Below the pieces are notes generated by a model. It saw nothing but the letters and a program-made list of their open reading frames with translations. It was not told the origin of the DNA and did no database searches. From Nitrososphaerota archaeon (lineage in GTDB: Archaea; Thermoproteota; Nitrososphaeria; Nitrososphaerales; UBA183): 7,217 bases of DNA. The stretch covers positions 1 through 7,217 of the forward strand of contig JAFMAW010000044.1 of the NCBI GenBank assembly GCA_029784795.1, in the 5' to 3' direction. Positions 1-4,886 of this stretch are shown piece by piece. How positions within the stretch are numbered: position 1 is the stretch's first letter; every line of letters begins with the position of its first letter. The position numbers and the translations under genes were made by a program.

Positions 1-149
1 ACCCCGAGCGAGGTGGCCCCGGCGTGGCCGAAGGAGCCGCCGATGGCCTGGGGTTTGCCCGTGACGACGCCGGGCATCGAGTGGCCCCGCAGCATCGAGA
101 CGGTGTATGCGATGGGTTCAGGCACGCGACAGCGAGCCGGGGCGGCGGA
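1..149 (-). pseudogene. Glutamate dehydrogenase-like fragment, N-terminal half missing (continues past left edge)
   Basis: Read on the minus strand, this stretch encodes MPGVVTGKPQAIGGSFG followed by GATSLGV. From memory this matches the core of Glu/Leu/Phe/Val dehydrogenases, where a VPGVVTGKP-LxIGGSxGRxxATxRG segment joins the catalytic and NAD(P)-binding domains. Weaker similarity reaches back to SAAP at about 149, which lines up with the PAPDVxTNPxxMAW part of the family, although some residues appear deleted. An in-frame TGA lies at 168-170, and the ~120 upstream residues that would hold the catalytic lysine are absent, because a membrane protein gene occupies that DNA. This suggests a 5'-truncated, decaying copy. 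A TATA-like box (150-155) lies 30 nt before an in-frame GTG (123-125), so a short form could still be transcribed. The rest lies outside the window, so a divergent intact gene starting at that GTG is not excluded. Confidence 0.5.
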
Positions 150-155
150 GTTAAA
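150..155 (-). promoter_or_regulatory. Possible TATA box before GTG at 125
   Basis: Minus-strand TTTAAC begins 30 nt upstream of the in-frame GTG (123-125) of the dehydrogenase-like fragment. The spacing is close to the 31-32 nt seen at other genes in this window. The box overlaps DNA that still resembles dehydrogenase coding sequence, so it may be chance. Confidence 0.25.
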
Positions 156-224
156 CCGTTCTGTGCTTCATGGTCGTCTGGACGACGGTCCCGCGTCTCC
201 CCGGCGTCCGACCTTGCTGCAGCC

Positions 225-530
225 TCAGGTCGGCCCGCGCGGCGTCCTGTCTCTCCTCTGCCTGGCCCCCTCACCCTGCGAGGAGGCAGCGAGCCTGCCG
301 CTCCCCAGGGCGCCATCCATGGAGGGGGCCTGGGACCCCTTCCTGCGCTCCAGGGATTCTTCCATCGAGTAGCCCGCCGCGGCGACGAAGACCCCCAGGA
401 TCCCCAGGGGGAAGGCGACGTAGAACATCGTCGGGGAAGAGAGGAGCAGCGAGGCCGTGGCCGTCCCCCCGGCCGCGAGTATGACCGCCCCCCCTGCGAT
501 GAGGACCCCGTCGGACCGCGTGAGGCTCAA
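225..530 (-). CDS. Small membrane protein with two predicted transmembrane helices
   Basis: This 101-residue protein belongs to no family I recognise. Two hydrophobic segments are clear, residues about 8-30 (GVLIAGGAVILAAGG...) and 34-53 (MFYVAFPLGILGVFVAAAGY). A hydrophilic, Arg- and Gly-rich tail of about 48 residues follows, probably cytoplasmic. The start is TTG at 530, chosen because a GGAGG lies 8 nt upstream (539-543) and an in-frame TGA lies a short way further up. The TTG overlaps the stop of a 17-codon ORF by the four bases TTGA, which suggests translational coupling. The gene is divergent from the TrmB-type regulator. The low-complexity tail and lack of recognisable homology leave some doubt about its 3' half; the helices make a real gene likely. 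Confidence 0.6.
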   Translation of the reverse strand: MSLTRSDGVLIAGGAVILAAGGTATASLLLSSPTMFYVAFPLGILGVFVAAAGYSMEESLERRKGSQAPSMDGALGSGRLAASSQGEGARQRRDRTPRGPT

Positions 531-580
531 AGGCGCGGCCTCCGCGGACCCCTGGCTCCCTCATGCTTCGTGTGCGACAT
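527..580 (-). CDS. Leaderless 17-residue basic mini-ORF upstream of the membrane protein
   Basis: The ATG at 580-578 opens a reading frame of 17 codons, MSHTKHEGARGPRRPRL, ending in TGA at 529-527. The TATA box TTTATA (612-607) starts exactly 32 nt upstream, the spacing seen at clearly leaderless genes nearby, so the transcript probably begins at this ATG. Its stop overlaps the TTG start of the membrane protein, and a GGAGG (539-543) sits inside it. It could be a leader peptide that delivers ribosomes to the second start. It could also be the true N-terminus of the membrane protein, separated by a frameshift or sequencing error. The peptide is strongly basic and resembles nothing I know. Confidence 0.35.
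   Translation of the reverse strand: MSHTKHEGARGPRRPRL
539..543 (-). promoter_or_regulatory. Shine-Dalgarno GGAGG for TTG start at 530
   Basis: On the minus strand GGAGG is separated from the TTG at 530-528 by 8 nt (CCGCGCCT). It decides the start of the small membrane protein, which has no TATA box at leaderless distance from its own start codon. Confidence 0.5.
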
Positions 581-603
581 ATGGGGCCTTCGGTCGCCGC
601 GGT

Positions 604-615
604 CGGTATAAACCG
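604..615 (-). promoter_or_regulatory. TATA box in a near-palindrome, CGGTATAAACCG
   Basis: On the minus strand this reads CGGTTTATACCG, and its TTTATA begins 32 nt before the ATG at 580. The four outer bases on each side (CGGT/ACCG) are inverted repeats. The plus strand also reads TATAAA, so the site could work in both directions, although no start codon lies at leaderless distance on the plus side. Confidence 0.5.
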
Positions 616-660
616 GGGACAACCACGCCGCGTCACCTACACCCGGGCGCGGGGAAAGTA

Positions 661-668
661 AGATAAAC
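661..668 (+). promoter_or_regulatory. Possible TATA box for the TrmB-type regulator
   Basis: AGATAAAC is the only A/T-rich run between 616 and the GTG at 759. A transcript from it would begin near 690 and carry a leader of about 70 nt. GGAAGGA at 741-747 could serve as a ribosome binding site about 11 nt before the GTG. The remaining 531-758 intergenic DNA shows no RNA gene or clear operator. Confidence 0.3.
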
Positions 669-758
669 GGGGGCGGGGGTCGGACTTTCCTCTGGCGAGC
701 GTCCCTGTCGAACAAGTCTATCGGCCCTGCCCTCGGGGATGGAAGGACCCCAGGCTCG

Positions 759-1565
759 GTGGACGGGCTCGCGGCCGGGCTGCTCTCCTGCGGGCTGACC
801 CTCAACCAGGCGAGGGTCTACGTGTACCTGGTGCTGAAGGGGGCGTCACCTGTGATCGCGATCTCCAGGGACCTGGGGCTCCACAGGGTGGAGGTCTACA
901 GGAAGCTCAAGGACCTGGACGGCGCGGGGCTGCTGGAGACCTACCTCGACGACCCCAAGAGGTACGCTGCCGTCGAGCCTTCGGTGGCGTCGACGCTGCT
1001 CCTCCGCAGGCAGGAGGAGAGGCTCTCGGTCTTCGGGGAGCAGCTCAGGGCGGTGATCTCCAGGCTGGACAGCGCGAGGACCGCGCTCGGGCCCCGGCGG
1101 GAGGGCGCCCGGGGGCCGGGGGAGGGGAGCTACAGGTTCGTCAGGGGGAGGAGGAGGTACTACAACGAGATGGCCAGCCTGGCCAGGGGGGCCCGCACTG
1201 AGATACTCAGGATAGTCTCCCCGGGGGGTGTGGCGAGGACTGTGATCGCAGGGCTCGACAGCGAGTACCGGGAGGCGAGGGGGCGGGGGGTCTCCGCCAG
1301 GATGATATGCGAGGTCAACCCGAAGAACAGGTCCTACGCGAAACGGCTTTCGAAGGCGGTGCAGCTGAAGCACCTGTCAGGGGTCCGGCTCAGGTTCACC
1401 ATAGTCGACAGGTCGGTCACGATACTCGGCGCGAAGTTCGACGAGACCTCGCAGTCCCTCGACTCCCCCGTGGACAGCTACATCGTCTTCGACGACCCCG
1501 GGCTCTCGGAGGCTTTCCGGATGTTCTTCGAATATCTGTGGGACGAAGCCAAGCCGACGGCGTAG
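759..1565 (+). CDS. TrmB-family transcriptional regulator with C-terminal effector-type domain
   Basis: This 268-residue DNA-binding regulator has the length and domain order of archaeal TrmB-like proteins. Residues about 5-73 form the winged HTH typical of the family: GLTLNQARVYVYLVLKG, then the recognition region around ISRDLGLHRVEVYRKL, then a wing ending GLLETYLDDPKRY. Residues 84-106 form a probable coiled coil for dimerisation. A Gly/Arg/Pro linker (about 110-124) leads to an alpha/beta domain (125-262, from YRFVRGRRRYYNEMAS to YIVFDDPGLSEAFRMFFEYLW). That arrangement, with a TVIAGLDSEYREARGRGVSAR segment and a later TIVDRSVTILG strand pair, resembles the phospholipase-D-like C-terminal domain of many TrmB-like regulators, but I see no HxK catalytic motif, so a ligand-sensing role is more likely. 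No sugar transporter is adjacent, so the ligand is unknown. The start is GTG at 759; the frame stays open upstream but without ATG, GTG or TTG back to about 654. It converges with the next gene across 19 nt. Confidence 0.85.
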   Translation: MDGLAAGLLSCGLTLNQARVYVYLVLKGASPVIAISRDLGLHRVEVYRKLKDLDGAGLLETYLDDPKRYAAVEPSVASTLLLRRQEERLSVFGEQLRAVISRLDSARTALGPRREGARGPGEGSYRFVRGRRRYYNEMASLARGARTEILRIVSPGGVARTVIAGLDSEYREARGRGVSARMICEVNPKNRSYAKRLSKAVQLKHLSGVRLRFTIVDRSVTILGAKFDETSQSLDSPVDSYIVFDDPGLSEAFRMFFEYLWDEAKPTA

Positions 1566-1584
1566 CGGGGCGGCCGGGGACGGG

Positions 1585-2082
1585 TCAGCCGGTCCTGTCT
1601 TCGAACTTCCGGCCCAGCTCAGACCGAGGGAGGGATTCCTTGATCAGCCGGATCTGCTCGGCCCGCAGGCCCCTCTTGGTCGACAGGACGAACTCGTGCT
1701 TGCGGACGTAGGGGCTCCCGTTGGGGGCCAGGTCCGTCCGGCCTGTGAGGTCTGTCTCCAGGTAGAGGACAGGGGGCCGCCCCCAGGGCTTCGTCAGGGC
1801 GACCTTGACGACGTTCTTGAACGGGATGAGGATCCCCTCCTTGTCCCCCTGGATCCTCTCCTCTATGGTCATGGCCTCGATCAGGTCGTACTGCTCCTTC
1901 AGGGCCCCCTTCCCCCCTCTTGCCAGGGAGCCCAGGAACCCGCCGCGGTAGGAGAGGCTCCCCGCCCTCAGGACGAGGATCCTGCTGTTGGGGAAGTCGA
2001 AGCAGACGTCATAGGGGAAGGCGGGGCCGTTCTTAACCCAAAGCGGCTCAGCTGGGCCGAGCAAGCAGCCCTGCCGGGGCAC
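1585..2082 (-). CDS. Conserved-looking hypothetical protein, mostly beta, possibly PH-like
   Basis: This 165-residue soluble protein is not confidently recognised. Alternating hydrophobic strands such as RILVLRAGSLSYRGGF (34-49), EGILIPFKNVVKVAL (82-96) and PPVLYLETDLTG (103-114), followed by a C-terminal helix (about 139-151, LRAEQIRLIKESL), resemble the seven-strand-plus-helix plan of a PH/GRAM-like domain. That is inference from pattern only. There is no signal peptide or membrane segment. Codon use (AGG for Arg) matches its neighbours. The start is uncertain: GTG at 2082 is the first possible codon after an in-frame TAA, while TTG at 2064 lies 32 nt after a weak TCTAAG box (2096-2091), the leaderless spacing used nearby. 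It converges with the TrmB-type gene and diverges from aMBF1. Confidence 0.7.
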   Translation of the reverse strand: MPRQGCLLGPAEPLWVKNGPAFPYDVCFDFPNSRILVLRAGSLSYRGGFLGSLARGGKGALKEQYDLIEAMTIEERIQGDKEGILIPFKNVVKVALTKPWGRPPVLYLETDLTGRTDLAPNGSPYVRKHEFVLSTKRGLRAEQIRLIKESLPRSELGRKFEDRTG

Positions 2083-2097
2083 CGGTCGCTCTTAGAC

Positions 2098-2109
2098 ATT
2101 GTTAGCAAT
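2098..2109. repeat. Short inverted repeat ATTG-TTAG-CAAT
   Basis: ATTGTTAGCAAT has 4-bp arms and an A/T-rich centre in an otherwise GC-rich region. It lies between the divergent genes and just upstream of the TnpB-type hairpin. It may be a promoter or operator piece or part of the same element remnant. It is too short to be sure. Confidence 0.25.
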
Positions 2110-2112
2110 CGG

Positions 2113-2150
2113 GGGGTGTGAGACCCCACGGCTTTAGCCGCGGGATGAAA
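2113..2150 (+). ncRNA. Orphan IS200/IS605-TnpB-type right-end hairpin (omega-RNA 3' end-like remnant)
   Basis: The sequence CCCACGGCTTTAGCCGCGGG (2125-2144) folds as an 8-position stem with a TTTA loop and one A/C mismatch. It differs by one base from CCCACGGCTTTAGCCGTGGG, which I recall as a recurrent hairpin at the right end of IS200/IS605 and IS1341-type elements, where it forms the 3' scaffold of the TnpB guide (omega) RNA. An alternative stem, GGGGT (2113-2117) with ACCCC (2123-2127), overlaps it, in line with the pseudoknotted fold of that RNA. The sequence after the hairpin (GATGAAAACTGACGG) would be the guide or flanking DNA. No tnpA or tnpB is present: the left side is occupied by the start of the preceding minus-strand gene and the right side by the aMBF1 promoter. 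It is therefore a remnant, a solo end, or a retained RNA. Which of these applies cannot be decided here. Confidence 0.55.
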
Positions 2151-2184
2151 ACTGACGGCGCTTCGTCAGACCCGCCAGGCCCAT

Positions 2185-2196
2185 GGAAAGGTTTGA
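2185..2196 (+). promoter_or_regulatory. BRE plus TATA-like box for aMBF1
   Basis: GGAAAG (2185-2190) fits a purine-rich TFB recognition element and is followed by GTTTGA (2191-2196). The box begins 32 nt before the ATG at 2223, the same spacing as at the other leaderless genes here. This supports that ATG over upstream in-frame candidates. Confidence 0.45.
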
Positions 2197-2222
2197 CTTC
2201 TGCCCCCGCGACGGTGGGGTCC

Positions 2223-2627
2223 ATGGTTCGCACCTGCGAGGTCTGTGGAAGCCCCATCGATGGCGCGTCGAGCTTGGTGACGATAGACGGGGCGGTGCTC
2301 AGCGTCTGCCGGCGGTGCGCGGCGCGAGGGAAGCCGTTCGTCCCTCCACGGCCAATGGCCCGGCCGTCAGTCGGCAGGCCGCGGGCAGGCCAGGCGTTCA
2401 AGGAGCCCGAGCTCGATGTGGACCCCGGATGCGGGGCCATGGTGAAGCAGGCCAGGGAGAAGCGGGGGCTGACCCAGGAGCAGCTCGGGCGGGCGATAAA
2501 CGTGAAGGCTTCGGTGATCAGCCACGTCGAGTCGGGGAAGATGAAGCCGGACCTGGTCCTGGCGAGGACGCTGGGGAGGTACCTGAAGGTCGACCTGCTC
2601 GTCCCGAGCGACTCGCTGGGGGCCTGA
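2223..2627 (+). CDS. Archaeal multiprotein bridging factor 1 (aMBF1): zinc ribbon plus HTH
   Basis: This 134-residue protein has the full plan of archaeal MBF1, a coactivator-type protein that in archaea has also been linked to translation. The N-terminal zinc ribbon starts at once: MVRTCEVCG with Cys5 and Cys8, then CRRC with Cys29 and Cys32, giving four zinc ligands. A Pro/Arg-rich linker (about 36-60) follows. Residues about 72-126 are a Cro/C1-type HTH, including TQEQLGRAINVKASVISHVE (84-103) and the closing SGKMKPDL segment. The ATG at 2223 is chosen because the ribbon begins immediately after it and a TATA-like box lies 32 nt upstream. The frame extends back to a GTG at 2118, but that would translate the hairpin region and add a non-homologous N-terminus. 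The gene converges with the following secreted-protein gene across 23 nt. The assignment is firm; the function rests on family knowledge. Confidence 0.9.
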   Translation: MVRTCEVCGSPIDGASSLVTIDGAVLSVCRRCAARGKPFVPPRPMARPSVGRPRAGQAFKEPELDVDPGCGAMVKQAREKRGLTQEQLGRAINVKASVISHVESGKMKPDLVLARTLGRYLKVDLLVPSDSLGA

Positions 2628-2650
2628 CCCCGGGGTCGCCAGAGCGGGCG

Positions 2651-3247
2651 CTAGGACTGGAAGGTGGCGGTGGGGGACGCTGGGACGACGTACCAGTACC
2701 CGCCGTTGATGTTGATGCCATTCCCGTTGGTCTGGCCGGGGCTGGAGTCGCCCAGGTACAGGTAGAGCGGGTGGCCCAGGTAGGCCGTCTGGCTGGTCCC
2801 GTCTGACCGGGTGAAAGTGGTGAAGTCGCTGGCGTTCAGCGAAGCCGGGACCACGATCGCCGGGGAGTAGAACACGGGCCACACCTGGATGCAGCTCAAG
2901 GCGCTGGTGCAGTGGCTGACCGGCGGGGACGTGGCGTTGCCCACCTGGTAAGGGACGAAGTAGTAGAGGGTGAACCCCGAACCGTCGACGAGGTACTTCC
3001 CCAGGGTGCTGCTGGTGGCGACCCCTATGGTGTAGGCGCCGGTCGCGCTCGCGGTGGCGTTGGTCGCCGTAGTAGCGCTGCTGGTCGAAGTGACCGTGGT
3101 GGCCGCGTGCGGCCCTCCGTAGAGGAAGCCGTAGACCCCTCCGCTGGTCACGGCGTAAAGCAACCCCCCGGCCACTATGGCGTCCACTATTATGACGACT
3201 ACAAAACCGCGGCCGATCCTCAGCGCGTTGTGCTGGTTGATACGCAC
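2651..3247 (-). CDS. Membrane-anchored secreted protein with one COG4315 (Yx(FWY)xxD) domain
   Basis: This 198-residue protein has a short basic N-terminus, a transmembrane or signal-anchor helix (about 14-33, GFVVVIIVDAIVAGGLLYAV), a Thr/Ser/Ala-rich linker (48-70), and one domain at 72-190 of the type called predicted lipoprotein or secreted repeat of unknown function (COG4315/PF03640). Visible family marks are GFTLYYF, RSDGTSQTAYLGHPLYLYLGD and NGGYWYVVP. The second Yx(FWY)xxD motif is intact (YLYLGD, 162-167); the first reads YYFVPY (95-100) and lacks the Asp. Cys113 and Cys119 lie just before the conserved QVWPVF. Several N-x-S/T sequons suggest glycosylation outside the cell. The GTG at 3247 is chosen because a TTAAAT box begins 32 nt upstream and the anchor helix starts soon after; the frame stays open to 3460 without homology. 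It is divergent from a two-domain relative at 3498. The role of the domain is unknown. Confidence 0.8.
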   Translation of the reverse strand: MRINQHNALRIGRGFVVVIIVDAIVAGGLLYAVTSGGVYGFLYGGPHAATTVTSTSSATTATNATASATGAYTIGVATSSTLGKYLVDGSGFTLYYFVPYQVGNATSPPVSHCTSALSCIQVWPVFYSPAIVVPASLNASDFTTFTRSDGTSQTAYLGHPLYLYLGDSSPGQTNGNGININGGYWYVVPASPTATFQS

Positions 3248-3273
3248 GGGGATTTTCCATCTCTTGGAGCTGG

Positions 3274-3279
3274 ATTTAA
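3274..3279 (-). promoter_or_regulatory. TATA box for the one-domain COG4315 gene
   Basis: Minus-strand TTAAAT begins 32 nt upstream of the GTG at 3247, implying a leaderless or nearly leaderless transcript. This decides the start codon. Confidence 0.6.
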
Positions 3280-3350
3280 TGCTTGCTGGTGATGATGCGA
3301 AGTGTCGCCTGCCCCTCGACCTGTCGCATGAACGGACAGCACCGACACAA

Positions 3351-3366
3351 CGGCCGGAAGCGGCCG
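3351..3366. repeat. Hairpin CGGCCG-GAAG-CGGCCG between divergent promoters
   Basis: Two copies of the self-complementary CGGCCG are separated by GAAG, giving a perfect 6-bp stem and a 4-nt loop. It lies near the middle of the 250-bp divergent intergenic region (3248-3497), upstream of both TATA boxes. It could be an operator shared by the two COG4315 genes, or a chance product of high GC. Confidence 0.3.
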
Positions 3367-3460
3367 GGCCTGGACTAGCTCCCTTTGCTCCTTCACAAAG
3401 TCCTTTGCCGGCCCCGTGAACGAAAATTGCTCGTCCGCAAACGAAACGGCGTCGACACAA

Positions 3461-3470
3461 TAAATAAAAG
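3461..3470 (+). promoter_or_regulatory. TATA box for the two-domain COG4315 gene
   Basis: TAAATAAAAG is the most A/T-rich run in the region. Its centre is about 32 nt before the TTG at 3498, in line with a leaderless or very short-leader transcript. Confidence 0.6.
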
Positions 3471-3497
3471 CTGGGAACAGTCGTTGCAAAAATCGAT

Positions 3498-4391
3498 TTG
3501 CCAAACTACAAGGGTGTCGCCGTCGCGTTCGTGGTGCTCACGATAATATTCGCCGCCGGGACCGGATATCTACTCGCCTTTCCTCAGACGCGGACCACGA
3601 CCACCACCGAGGTCAGCACGGCCGCGAGCACAGGATACCCCGTGAACATCGCCTACAAGCCCAGCCTGGGGTACTACCTCACCAACGGCACAGGCTTCAC
3701 CCTGTACATGTTCAGCGCGGATACCCCCGGCAACGGCTCGAGCGTCTGCAACGGCTCCTGCGCGGGGTTCTGGCATCCGTTCTACGCCGCCACCACGAAA
3801 CTTCCGCCGGGGCTGAACGCGTCCAGCTTCGCCACCATCACCCGCTCCGACGGGAGCAAGCAGACGACATACAACGGGTGGCCGCTCTACTACTTCGTGT
3901 CTGACACGAGCGCAGGGAGCGTCGCCGGGGAAGGATTCTACCAGTTCGGGGGCTCGTGGTATGCGATCCCGCCGACCTTGCAGCAGACGGGCGGGCAGAT
4001 AATAGGCGGGCCCGCGTACAGTGTGGGGATAGCATACAAGCCTTCGATAGGGCTCTACCTGACGAACAGCACCGGCTTCACCCTATACTTCCGGTCGACC
4101 GACACCCCCAACAGCGGGAAGACGACCTGCGACGTCCCCCTCTGCGAAGCGAACTGGCCCCCCTTCTACGTGGCCAACCTCAGCCTCCCTCCGGGCCTCG
4201 CCGCGTCTTCGTTCAGCACCATCAACCCCTACAACTCGACGAGGATCGTAACCTTCCACGGCTACGCCCTCTTCACCTGGGCTCATGACGCCGCCCCCGG
4301 GGACACCACAGGCGAGGGGATAGGCGGGTTCTACGCCGCGACCATCCCGACCCCCGCAGCCCCGAGCGCCGCGACCACCAGCACCACCTAG
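3498..4391 (+). CDS. Membrane-anchored secreted protein with two tandem COG4315 domains
   Basis: This 297-residue surface protein starts with an uncleaved-looking hydrophobic helix (about 7-28, VAVAFVVLTIIFAAGTGYLL), then a Thr/Ser-rich stalk (31-46), and two copies of the COG4315 domain (48-160 and 174-285) joined by a Gln/Gly linker. Each copy has two Yx(FWY)xxD-type motifs: YMFSAD (70-75) and YYFVSD (131-136) in copy 1, and the degenerate YFRSTD (197-202) and FTWAHD (259-264) in copy 2. Each also has a Cys pair, Cys84/Cys88 (CNGSC) and Cys211/Cys216 (CDVPLC), shortly before a conserved Trp; disulphides or metal binding are possible. N-x-S/T sequons are frequent. The Thr/Ala-rich C-terminus has no second membrane helix. 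The TTG at 3498 is chosen for its place after the TATA box and directly before the helix; no other in-frame start lies close by. The family function is unknown; an extracellular adhesion or redox role would be guesswork. Confidence 0.82.
   Translation: MPNYKGVAVAFVVLTIIFAAGTGYLLAFPQTRTTTTTEVSTAASTGYPVNIAYKPSLGYYLTNGTGFTLYMFSADTPGNGSSVCNGSCAGFWHPFYAATTKLPPGLNASSFATITRSDGSKQTTYNGWPLYYFVSDTSAGSVAGEGFYQFGGSWYAIPPTLQQTGGQIIGGPAYSVGIAYKPSIGLYLTNSTGFTLYFRSTDTPNSGKTTCDVPLCEANWPPFYVANLSLPPGLAASSFSTINPYNSTRIVTFHGYALFTWAHDAAPGDTTGEGIGGFYAATIPTPAAPSAATTSTT
3639..3977 (+). repeat. COG4315 domain copy 1
   Basis: Residues 48-160 of the 3498 gene. The opening IAYKPSLGYYLTNGTGFTLY is nearly repeated in copy 2 as IAYKPSIGLYLTNSTGFTLY. 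The DNA differs mostly at synonymous sites, so the duplication is old. Confidence 0.75.
4017..4352 (+). repeat. COG4315 domain copy 2
   Basis: Residues 174-285 of the 3498 gene, aligned with copy 1 from GIAYKPSIGLYLTN to GGFYAATIP. Both motifs are less canonical than in copy 1 (FTWAHD and YFRSTD), which suggests divergence after duplication. Confidence 0.75.
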
Positions 4392-4477
4392 GACGTCGAA
4401 GACCGCGCCCTGGCTGGCGCGCCGAACCTGGAGGCTTGTAGGGATACGGGTCTAGATGGACGGTTGCGGTCCCTGGG

Positions 4478-4885
4478 CTATCTCTGCGGCGCCCACAGCT
4501 CCATTATGTTCCCCGCGGGGTCCGTGAAGTAGACGCTGGCGGACTTCGCGGCGCCGTGCCAGCCCGGGGAGGCCTCGACCCTGGGGCTGACCTTGACCCC
4601 CTTTGAGCGGAGGAAGGCGGAGCATTCGTCGAGCTTGTCCCCCGGGACCTCGAAGGCCACGTGCAGCGGGAACCTGGCGCGCTCGTCGCCGTAGCCCGTG
4701 AAGAAGCCGCGCTCTTCGTCGGCGAACCCAAAGTACTGCTCCCCTACGTCTGCGAAGTGGATGTGCTTCCTGTCCGGCTCCTCGTCGAAGGGGAGGCCCA
4801 GCTCCCTGTAGAAGCCGGCGCACTCGGCCACTCCCCGGGTCAGGAAGGCCACCTCGGCCACGCGTATCAGCGGGAGTCTGTCCAA
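4478..4885 (-). CDS. VOC-superfamily (glyoxalase/dioxygenase-fold) protein
   Basis: This 135-residue protein has the paired beta-alpha-beta-beta-beta plan of the vicinal oxygen chelate superfamily. The first module is VAEVAFLTRGVAECAGFYRE (9-28), leading to IHFADVGEQYFGFADEERG. The second is PLHVAFEV (73-80), leading to the typical closing VYFTDPAGNIMELW (118-131). Candidate metal ligands are His75 and Glu129; the usual first His is Glu11 here, and Gln50 could be the fourth. A cytoplasmic enzyme or binding protein for a small molecule is likely, but the substrate cannot be read. There is no signal peptide. The TTG at 4885 is chosen because a TTATAC box begins 31 nt upstream. It lies 1 nt after the stop of the large surface-protein gene, yet that box lets it be transcribed on its own. 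It converges with the COG4315 gene across an 86-nt gap with no evident feature. Confidence 0.8.
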   Translation of the reverse strand: MDRLPLIRVAEVAFLTRGVAECAGFYRELGLPFDEEPDRKHIHFADVGEQYFGFADEERGFFTGYGDERARFPLHVAFEVPGDKLDECSAFLRSKGVKVSPRVEASPGWHGAAKSASVYFTDPAGNIMELWAPQR

Positions 4886-4886
4886 T

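Noticed and set aside
104..119. Sixteen-base sequence CGGTGTATGCGATGGG, around 101-116 and again at 6458-6473, both encoding PIAYT on the minus strand
   Set aside because: The flanking protein sequences do not align, and the match is short enough to arise by chance in GC-biased coding DNA. I did not treat it as a repeat family.
24..611. Long plus-strand ORF (195 codons)
   Set aside because: The translation is Arg/Pro/Gly-rich low complexity, opposite the membrane protein and the dehydrogenase remnant, both of which have recognisable features. It is an antisense shadow of high GC.
739..798. ATG at 739 opening a 19-codon ORF overlapping the TrmB-type start
   Set aside because: No TATA box lies at leaderless distance, and the peptide (MEGPQARWTGS...) looks like an out-of-frame reading of the gene start.
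2118..2222. N-terminal extension of aMBF1 to the GTG at 2118
   Set aside because: It would translate the TnpB-type hairpin and promoter region. The zinc ribbon begins directly at the ATG at 2223, which has a TATA-like box at 32 nt.
2367..3260. 297-codon minus-strand ORF overlapping the COG4315 gene and aMBF1
   Set aside because: It lies one frame off the anchored protein, is rich in Arg/His/Pro/Gln, and runs antisense through aMBF1. The COG4315 motifs are in the other frame.
3248..3460. Extension of the one-domain COG4315 gene to 3460
   Set aside because: The extra 71 residues show no signal or domain character and would cover the TATA box. The GTG at 3247 sits at the expected distance and just before the anchor helix.
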